Source: Prevotella sp.
GTDB taxonomy: Bacteria > Bacteroidota > Bacteroidia > Bacteroidales > Bacteroidaceae
Direction of reading: 5' to 3'
DNA length: 56,624 bases
Assembly: GCA_017509155.1 (NCBI GenBank)
Contig: JAFWQE010000144.1
Coordinates: forward strand, 1 to 56,624
In this document: positions 51,485 through 56,624 of the stretch, piece after piece
How positions within the stretch are numbered: position 1 is the stretch's first letter
Layout: each line of letters starts with the position of its first letter
Program-made: the position numbers and the translations under genes
The notes under the pieces: generated by a model
What the model saw: the letters and a program-made list of their open reading frames with translations, nothing else
Told to the model about the DNA's origin: nothing
Databases searched by the model: none

Positions 51485-52516
51485 TCAGAAGGCAGAAGCC
51501 TTGAGTTTCAGACCCGTTGTCTGGTCGATGCCAAACATGAGGTTCATATTCTGCACGGCTTGTCCCACGGCTCCCTTGAGCAGGTTGTCGATGGCGGAGG
51601 TGACAAGCAGCTTGTCGCCGTATTTCTCCACATGCACGAGGGCCTTGTTGGTGTTCACCACTTGCTTTAGGTCGATGGACTTGTCGCAGTAGTGGGTGAA
51701 GGGCGCGTCGGCGTAGAACTCCTTGTAGGTCTGAATCACGTCTTCAATCGGGGCCTTTGTCTTCACCACGGCGGTACAAAAGATGCCTCGGGCGAAGTCT
51801 CCGCGATAGGGAATGAAGTCGATGCTCGCATCGAGATAGCCCTGCACCTGCCTGAGCGACTGACGAATCTCGGCGATATGCTGGTGCTGGAAGGGCTTGT
51901 AGATGCTCAGATTGTTGTTGCGCCACGAGAAATGAGTGGTGGCACCGGGCTTCTGTCCGGCGCCCGTACTGCCAGTGATGGCGTTCACGCTGACATCTTC
52001 TTTCAGCAGGTTCAGGTGGGCTGCGGGCAGCAGTGCCACTTGTATGGCGGTGGCGAAGCAGCCGGGATTGGCCACGTGGACGGCGCTCTTGATGGCCTCG
52101 CGGTTGATTTCGGGCAGGCCGTAGACGTAGTCGTGAGCGCCCTGGATGCGGAAGTCCTGCGCCAGGTCGATTATCTTCACGTCGGCGGGAATGGTGTGTT
52201 CCTTCAGGAATGCCTCGCTCTTGCCGTGGCCGAAACAGAAGAACACCACGTCGACCTCGTCAAACGGCATCTGGTCGGTGAAGCGCAGGTCGGTCTCGCC
52301 GATGAGGCCTTCGTGCACGTCGCTCACCAGGTTGCCGGCGTTGCTCTCAGAGTTGGCAAACACAATCTTGGCCTGCGGATGGTTCAAGAGCAGGCGGATG
52401 AGTTCGCCGCCCGTATAGCCTGCCGCCCCGAGAATGCCGACACGAACAACGTTGTCTGTAAAAGTTTCTTCCGAAAGGAGGGAGGAGGAACTGAAGTTAT
52501 TGCATGTTTCTGTCAT
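51485..52516 (-). CDS. argC: N-acyl-gamma-glutamyl-phosphate reductase
   Basis: NADPH-dependent reduction of N-acylglutamyl phosphate to the semialdehyde, the third step of arginine synthesis. Rossmann motif VGILGAAGYTGGELIRLLLN; catalytic Cys in HVANPGCFATAIQVALLPAA; FSWRNNNLSIYKPFQHQHIA and RGIFCTAV are family-typical. The N-terminus carries about 22 extra residues before the Rossmann strand (MTETCNNFSSSSLLSEETF); no other in-frame start precedes the strand, so the ATG at 52516 is kept. It lies 167 nt after argG with a GC-rich palindrome between, and is separated from argD by the insert. Confidence 0.95.
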   Translation of the reverse strand: MTETCNNFSSSSLLSEETFTDNVVRVGILGAAGYTGGELIRLLLNHPQAKIVFANSESNAGNLVSDVHEGLIGETDLRFTDQMPFDEVDVVFFCFGHGKSEAFLKEHTIPADVKIIDLAQDFRIQGAHDYVYGLPEINREAIKSAVHVANPGCFATAIQVALLPAAHLNLLKEDVSVNAITGSTGAGQKPGATTHFSWRNNNLSIYKPFQHQHIAEIRQSLRQVQGYLDASIDFIPYRGDFARGIFCTAVVKTKAPIEDVIQTYKEFYADAPFTHYCDKSIDLKQVVNTNKALVHVEKYGDKLLVTSAIDNLLKGAVGQAVQNMNLMFGIDQTTGLKLKASAF

Positions 52517-52620
52517 TTTTTTTCTGCGGGCTTTACCCCTGAATGCTAAATGATAAATAATTGATGTTTACGCATTGATGACCACGCATCGCGCGGTATA
52601 AGCTCTGGTCTTCCGCTACC

Positions 52621-52683
52621 GGAAGCCCCTCCCTTGGGGAGGGGTTGGGGTGGGTTCTTATCCCCTCGGGAGGGTCAGGGAGC
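52621..52683. repeat. GC-rich palindrome between argG and argC, R1-like
   Basis: CCCCTCCCTTGGGGAGGGG (52626-52644) is followed by TTGGGGTGGG and CCCCTCGGGAGGGTC. It is similar in design to the CCCTCCCTGTTTAGGGAGGG elements near 6000 and 19710, in opposite orientation, but not the same sequence. Confidence 0.6.
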
Positions 52684-53889
52684 CTATCTTTCCCCTTTAT
52701 GCGCGCCATAATACACCCGCAGCGGCGTACTCAGCACCTTGATGAAGCCCTTGGCCTCGTCGGCTGTCCAGCCGGTCTGTGTCTCGCCATATTCGCCGAG
52801 CTTCGAACGCGTCAGGTCGTTGGGCGAATCTATGCCCACGGTCTCGAAACCAAAGGGACGGAGCTTCAGAATGGCCGTTCCCGTGACGTTGCGCTGCGAG
52901 GAGGTGAGCATGGCCTCGATATCGGGCATGACGGGCTCCAGATACTGGCTCTCGTGGAGGAACATGCCGTACCAGTTGGCCACCTGGTCTTTCCAGTACT
53001 GCTGCCATTTCGACAGCGTGGACTTCTCCAGCAGGCGATGGGCCTCGATGATGAGCTTCGGTGCAGCGGCTTCGAATCCCACGCGGCCTTTGATGCCGAT
53101 GATGGTGTCGCCCACGTTGGCGTCGCGGCCGATGGCGTAGGAGGCGCCAATCTCCTCAATCTTCTGGATAGCCTTCACGCGGTCGGTGAACTTTTCGCCG
53201 TTTACGCCTACGATTTCTCCCTTCTCGAACTCAATCTTCAGCAGTTGCTCAGGCTCCTTGGCTGTGACGTGCTTCAGGTAAGCCTCCTCGGGCAGTCCCT
53301 GAGTCGGGTCGAGCAGTTCGCCACCGCAGATGCTGGTGCCCCAGATTCCCACGTTGTAGCTGTATTTCAGTTTGGCAAAGTCGGCCTCGAAACCGTTGTC
53401 GTTGAGGTAGTCCACCTCTTCTTTGCGCGTCAGTTTCTTGTCGCGTGTCAGGGTGATAATCTCGACGCCGGGCGCCATTACCAGGAAGGTCATGTCGAAA
53501 CGGATCTGGTCATTGCCTGCACCCGTGGAGCCGTGGGCGATGGCATCGGCGCCAATCTCGTTGGCATAGCGAGCGATGGCCAGTGCCTGGAAGATGCGCT
53601 CGCTCGACACCGAGATGGGGTAGCAGTTGTTGCGAAGCACGTTGCCAAATACCATATACTTCAGCGACTTCTCGTAGTACTCATGCGTCACGTCGAGTGT
53701 CACGTATTGCTTCGCCCCCAGTCGGTAGGCGTTTTCTTCGTTCTTCTTCAGCTGTTCTGCGCTGAACCCGCCCGTGTTGGCGCAGGCAGCATACACTTCA
53801 TAGCCCTTTTCCTTGGCCAGATACATCACGGTGTATGATGTATCGAGTCCGCCACTGAAGGCGACTACCACTTTTTTCTTCTGTTCCAT
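52684..53889 (-). CDS. argG: Argininosuccinate synthase
   Basis: Joins citrulline and aspartate using ATP. The N-terminal ATP loop is VVVAFSGGLDTSYTVMYLAK; IAHGSTGAGNDQIRFDMTFL, YNVGIWGTSICGGELLDP and the C-terminal TLSKWQQYWKDQVANWYGMF region are family-typical. 401 residues from the ATG at 53889, the start that puts the loop at the usual position; the frame continues upstream only because it is antisense-like to the GNAT end. It lies 28 nt after the GNAT gene. Confidence 0.97.
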   Translation of the reverse strand: MEQKKKVVVAFSGGLDTSYTVMYLAKEKGYEVYAACANTGGFSAEQLKKNEENAYRLGAKQYVTLDVTHEYYEKSLKYMVFGNVLRNNCYPISVSSERIFQALAIARYANEIGADAIAHGSTGAGNDQIRFDMTFLVMAPGVEIITLTRDKKLTRKEEVDYLNDNGFEADFAKLKYSYNVGIWGTSICGGELLDPTQGLPEEAYLKHVTAKEPEQLLKIEFEKGEIVGVNGEKFTDRVKAIQKIEEIGASYAIGRDANVGDTIIGIKGRVGFEAAAPKLIIEAHRLLEKSTLSKWQQYWKDQVANWYGMFLHESQYLEPVMPDIEAMLTSSQRNVTGTAILKLRPFGFETVGIDSPNDLTRSKLGEYGETQTGWTADEAKGFIKVLSTPLRVYYGAHKGER

Positions 53890-53917
53890 GTCAATATCGT
53901 TGCTTGTTTGTTTCTTG

Positions 53918-54547
53918 TTAACCGTTTCCGTTTTGTTGCGCCTCTTTTGTCGGCTCCTGGGCTTCCAGAAGGCGAATTCGCTCAAGCACACTTTCGGGTA
54001 TCTTTGCCGGCAAGTGCTCCTCGGGGTCGAAGAGCATGCCCGTGCAGATGCAATACTTGCGGCCTGTGCGGCGCAGGATGTCCACGTTGACACAGCCCTC
54101 GCAGCCTTTCCAGAATGCTTCGTCGTCGGTCAGTTCGGCAAAGGTTACCGGTTTGTAGCCTAACTGCGTGTTCATCTGCATGACGGCGGCACCGCTCGTC
54201 AGCGAGAAGATCTTCGCCTTGGGCCACCGCGTGCGGGCCAGCGAGAACGTCATGTCCTTGATGCGCTTGGCAAGATGGCGACCGCGGTATTTTGGGTGTA
54301 CGATAAGTCCCGACGTGGTGACATACTGTTTGTTGCCCCACGTCTCGATGTAGCTGAAACCGGCGAATTCGTCGCCGCATAGTGCTATCACGGCCTTGGC
54401 TTCGCGAATCTTGGTCACAAGATACTCATGTGTGCGGCGGGCTATACCTGTGCCGCGCACCTTGGCCGCTTCGCTGATGGTGTCCAGAATGATGTCTACG
54501 TACTTCTCGTGCGTTTCATCAGCCACCAACACTTCAATTTCTTCCAT
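53918..54547 (-). CDS. GNAT-family acyltransferase in the arginine cluster; candidate N-acylglutamate synthase
   Basis: A GNAT fold is seen with the acyl-CoA loop VHPKYRGRHLAKRIKDMTFS (R-G-R-H-L-A), preceded by the strand YVTTSGLIV. The N-terminal part (EIEVLVADETHEKYVDIILD) and an EYLVTKIREAKAVIAL segment follow family layout. The C-terminal part has four cysteines in CEGC...CICTG, which might bind metal. It sits between argR and argG, where Bacteroides also has a GNAT gene as I recall. No ArgA, ArgJ or ArgE is in the window, and ArgF' acts on an acylornithine, so it could be the first enzyme acylating glutamate. That is inference. The ATG at 54547 is preferred over a GTG at 54604. Confidence 0.85.
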   Translation of the reverse strand: MEEIEVLVADETHEKYVDIILDTISEAAKVRGTGIARRTHEYLVTKIREAKAVIALCGDEFAGFSYIETWGNKQYVTTSGLIVHPKYRGRHLAKRIKDMTFSLARTRWPKAKIFSLTSGAAVMQMNTQLGYKPVTFAELTDDEAFWKGCEGCVNVDILRRTGRKYCICTGMLFDPEEHLPAKIPESVLERIRLLEAQEPTKEAQQNGNG

Positions 54548-54616
54548 AGCTTGATGCTTCGGTTCTTCTGTTTTTTCTTTGTTGTTCTTTGCAGATGACT
54601 GCACTGGAGGACATGC

Positions 54617-55093
54617 CTACTTGATGTCGGGCAGTACCATGCTCAGCCCTTCTATCACGGCTGCTTTTTCTGCTCCCTGCTTGATGACGATGAAGATGGT
54701 GTCGTCGCCCGCGATGGTGCCCAGTAATTCGGGTATGTCCCTGTTGTCAATGTTGTAGGCGATGGAGCTGGCATAGCCCGGGCGCGTCTTGATGACTGCC
54801 ATGTTGCCCGAGAAGTTGATGCTCACGAAACCGCTCGTCTGCAACATCTCGGCAGCCGACCGCGGCGTGCTCACGCGCTTATACATCGTGTCGTTGGGCA
54901 GCACATACACATATCTGCCGTTCATCGAGGCGGCCTTTGCCACCTTCAGCTGCTTCATGTCACGGCTCAGCGTGGCCTGCGTCAGCTTGAAACCTTCTTT
55001 CTCAAGTGCGTTGAGCACTTCTTCCTGCGAACCCAGTTCCATGCTCGAAATAAGCATCTTCAGGGTCTCCATTCTGTTGTCTTTAACCTTCAT
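54617..55093 (-). CDS. argR: Arginine repressor ArgR
   Basis: The N-terminal winged-helix DNA-binding domain (GSQEEVLNALEKEGFKLTQA then TLSRDMKQLKVAKA) and the C-terminal oligomerization/arginine-binding domain with GYASSIAYNIDNRD and TIAGDDTIFIVI are both complete. 158 residues, normal length. It probably represses this operon when arginine is abundant. First gene of the argR-GNAT-argG-argC unit. The ATG at 55093 is used; Met 8 (MRNETL-like position, 55072) is an alternative. Confidence 0.95.
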   Translation of the reverse strand: MKVKDNRMETLKMLISSMELGSQEEVLNALEKEGFKLTQATLSRDMKQLKVAKAASMNGRYVYVLPNDTMYKRVSTPRSAAEMLQTSGFVSINFSGNMAVIKTRPGYASSIAYNIDNRDIPELLGTIAGDDTIFIVIKQGAEKAAVIEGLSMVLPDIK

Positions 55094-55198
55094 ATTCTTT
55101 TTCCTTTCTTTGTTGATTTATGATGTTGTTACCTCTCAGATGGTTCCTCCTCTATTTCATTTTACCTTATTGATAGTATAATTATCCGAAATTCGCTG

Positions 55199-55206
55199 CA
55201 AAATTA
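55199..55206 (-). promoter_or_regulatory. -7 element of the arg operon
   Basis: TAATTTTG followed by C on the minus strand, about 105 nt upstream of the argR ATG, within very AT-rich DNA. Confidence 0.5.
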
Positions 55207-55395
55207 AACATAAATATTCGTTCAAGCAAATTTTCTTGACAGAATCTTATATTTTTATGCAAACTTTCTACTATCCTATGCTTTTCTTCTACAAAAGCAC
55301 GCCGCTCAAGTACATTTCAGGCATGTTTTTTTTCGGCAGAAAAGTTTCTTTTTGACGGCGTCCTTTTTTGCTTTTTCTGCCAGAATAAAAAACAA

Positions 55396-55430
55396 AGGCT
55401 GACAGTCTGCACGTGGCAGGCTGTCAGCCT
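55396..55430 (-). terminator. Intrinsic terminator of the BI-1-like gene
   Basis: AGGCTGACAG (55396-55405) pairs perfectly with CTGTCAGCCT (55421-55430) around a 15-nt loop, and is followed on the minus strand by TTTGTTTTTTATTC. It starts 21 nt past the stop codon. Confidence 0.85.
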
Positions 55431-55451
55431 CATGGTTGTGCTCATCAGTTG

Positions 55452-56180
55452 TTAGTCTCTGCTGCCGAAGATGCGGAGCAGATAGATAAACAGGTTGATG
55501 AAGTCCAGATAGAGACTCAAGGCTCCCATCAGGGCTATCTTCTGTGCTGTCTCGTCGGCGCTGTCGGCCATGGAGAGCCTTTCCTTGATTTTTTGCGTGT
55601 CGTAGGCGGTCAGTCCAACGAAGATGAGAACGCCGGCGTAGCTCACGATCATGTTGAGCATGCTGCTGTTGAGGAAGATGTTCACGATAGTGGCAATGAT
55701 AATGCCGATGAGTGCCATGAACAAGATCTTGCCCCACGATGAGAGGTCGCTCTTGGTGAAATAGCCGTAGGCAGCCATTGCGCCAAAGGTGGCAGCCGTG
55801 ATGAAGAATACCGATGTGATGGACTCTTGCGTGAAGGCCAGGAAGATGAACGACAACGTGACGCCGTTAATTACGGAGTAGAGTATGAACAGCAGCGTCG
55901 CCGTGGCTAATGACAGACGGTTGATGGCGGCACTCACACCCCACACCAGTGCCAGTTCGGCGATGCACAGGCCCCAGAAGATCAGCTGGTTGTTGACAAT
56001 CATCGACAGGATGCCCGGACTGTGGGCAACACCCCAGGCGGTGAAACCGGTGATGACAAGTGCCAGCGTCATCCACACATAAACCTTGCGCATCAAAGCT
56101 GGGAAGGCAACGCCTGTCTCCCAACGGCTTCTCTCCACTTGGCCGTTCACTACTTGCTGTTGAAATCTTTCTAAATCCAT
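55452..56180 (-). CDS. Bax inhibitor-1/YccA family membrane protein
   Basis: Seven hydrophobic segments (VYVWMTLALVITGFTAWGVA, LIFWGLCIAELALVWGV, ATATLLFILYSVINGVTL, SVFFITAATFGAMAAYGYF, ILFMALIGIIIATIVNIFL, MIVSYAGVLIFVGLTAYDTQ, LYLDFINLFIYLLRIFG). The family-typical VGLTAYDTQKIKE precedes the final helix, whose LYLDFINLFIYLLRI is the BI-1 signature. 242 residues. Family members are pH-sensitive Ca2+ leak channels or modulators of membrane proteolysis (YccA with FtsH); the role here is not known. It is a single-gene unit with its own promoter and terminator. Confidence 0.95.
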   Translation of the reverse strand: MDLERFQQQVVNGQVERSRWETGVAFPALMRKVYVWMTLALVITGFTAWGVAHSPGILSMIVNNQLIFWGLCIAELALVWGVSAAINRLSLATATLLFILYSVINGVTLSFIFLAFTQESITSVFFITAATFGAMAAYGYFTKSDLSSWGKILFMALIGIIIATIVNIFLNSSMLNMIVSYAGVLIFVGLTAYDTQKIKERLSMADSADETAQKIALMGALSLYLDFINLFIYLLRIFGSRD

Positions 56181-56290
56181 TTTCTTTCTTTTTTGATGTT
56201 AATAATCGCTTCAAATACCACCGAAGGTTTCCCTCCCACTTGTGGTCCTCCTTACTTCCTTCCCTGCAAAAACAATGCCATAGCGGCATG

Positions 56291-56298
56291 CAAACATA
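56291..56298 (-). promoter_or_regulatory. Promoter -7 element of the BI-1-like gene
   Basis: TATGTTTG followed by C on the minus strand; TTG lies 20 nt upstream in the -33 position. The leader is about 105 nt. Confidence 0.55.
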
Positions 56299-56434
56299 CA
56301 ACTTTTTCATCACATACGCAAGAAAACCGTCAATTATTCAGCTCTTTTAGCACTTTCCCCCTCTTCTTTCCCCCTTTTCTTGCCATTCTGTCACCTTTCC
56401 TCCTTTTCCTTTTCATCGCCTCCCCCTTCCCTCA

Positions 56435-56466
56435 GGTTCCGTAGGCTGCGGTACTTCCGCAGCCCC
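56435..56466. repeat. Dispersed palindrome family R3, copy 2 (inverted)
   Basis: GGCTGCGGTACTTCCGCAGCC is the core (written here from 56444), preceded by GGTTCCGTA. It is the reverse complement of 34613-34644 with one mismatch in 32. Confidence 0.8.
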
Positions 56467-56624
56467 TCCCTTCCCCCCTGTCGTGTAGACTGCGGCAGTG
56501 CCGCAGTGCCCTCCGCGCCCCTCCGCCTCCCCTCTGCGTCCCTGCCTTCCCTCCGCCTTCCCTCTTCGCGCGTGTATATAATAATAAGGTGTTGCCCCTC
56601 CGCGTCCTGTCTTTTTTGTCATAG

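Larger units (their letters stand above)
55094..55451. other. Intergenic region between argR and the BI-1-like gene
   Basis: No gene. It contains the argR promoter near 55199 and the terminator of the BI-1-like gene at 55396-55430. No convincing ARG box was found by eye. Confidence 0.6.
56181..56624. other. Right-edge region: BI-1 promoter and GC-rich palindromes, no gene
   Basis: After the promoter near 56291 the plus strand is strongly pyrimidine-rich (CTTCC/CCTCC tracts). It holds copy 2 of the R3 palindrome (56435-56466) and CTGCGGCAGTGCCGCAG near 56489. I see no supported coding region before the window ends. Confidence 0.6.

Noticed and set aside
55150-55230. An ARG box upstream of argR
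   Set aside because: The region is very AT-rich and several weak half-sites can be found by eye; none is a clear palindrome near the -7 element.
56413-56622. Open frame at the right edge with the peptide GGAAEVPQPTEPEG
   Set aside because: The peptide is the translation of the R3 palindrome and pyrimidine tracts; the same peptide appears near 34620 for the same reason.
1-56624. tRNA or rRNA genes
   Set aside because: No cloverleaf-like sequence with a T-loop consensus and no rRNA-like block was recognised in the intergenic regions.

Overview
The window looks like a Bacteroidota chromosome of the Prevotella type. Evidence: two SusC/SusD pairs, lipoproteins with acidic residues after the lipobox cysteine, -7 promoter elements of the form TAnnTTTG, no clear Shine-Dalgarno sequences, secreted proteins ending in a GRR...GVNIIK...VVVK-like tail, and a succinylornithine-type ArgF'. 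Species was not determined. Apart from the gene at the left edge, every confident protein gene lies on the minus strand.

Region 1 (1-4805): the 3' part of a secreted leucine-rich-repeat protein, a 36-bp near-perfect inverted repeat, then a decayed type II-C CRISPR locus. The cas9 remnant has an in-frame TAG at codon 100 and stops before the HNH domain, where it is joined to the tail of an unrelated gene. A tracrRNA-like element with a terminator is still present on the opposite strand. I see no cas1, cas2 or repeat array.

Region 2 (4805-17205): a compact beta-mannan-type utilization locus, read right to left as susC, susD, two surface glycan-binding lipoproteins, and two GH26 mannanases. One GH26 carries an inserted beta-sandwich that resembles the two C-terminal domains of the neighbouring binding protein. 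The other GH26 has two 24-codon copies of a dispersed GC-rich repeat translated within its lipoprotein signal peptide.

Region 3 (17127-37210): a second susC/susD/susE-like locus without any CAZyme, with gene pairs of an unusual type on both sides. Each pair is a polytopic membrane protein (resembling what is called DUF6057) followed by a TolB-like propeller lipoprotein with a conserved CxxCH motif. There are three pairs, plus a DUF4369-like lipoprotein, a lone HigA-type regulator and a RidA/chorismatase-like enzyme. I regard this as the best candidate for an undescribed system.

Region 4 (37535-55206): arginine and proline biosynthesis, read as argR, a GNAT, argG, argC, [three-gene insert], argD, proC, an XRE-cupin regulator, an acyl-CoA ligase, proB, proA and argF'. 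The insert has two paralogous secreted proteins and a membrane-spanning kelch-AraC regulator, the latter flanked by mutually inverted hairpins. The right end holds a Bax-inhibitor-1-like membrane protein.

The intergenic DNA is unusually rich in dispersed repeats: arrays of 22-nt units at three loci, GC-rich palindromes of at least three families, and a hairpin family with a shared loop. No rRNA, tRNA, transposase or integrase was recognised.
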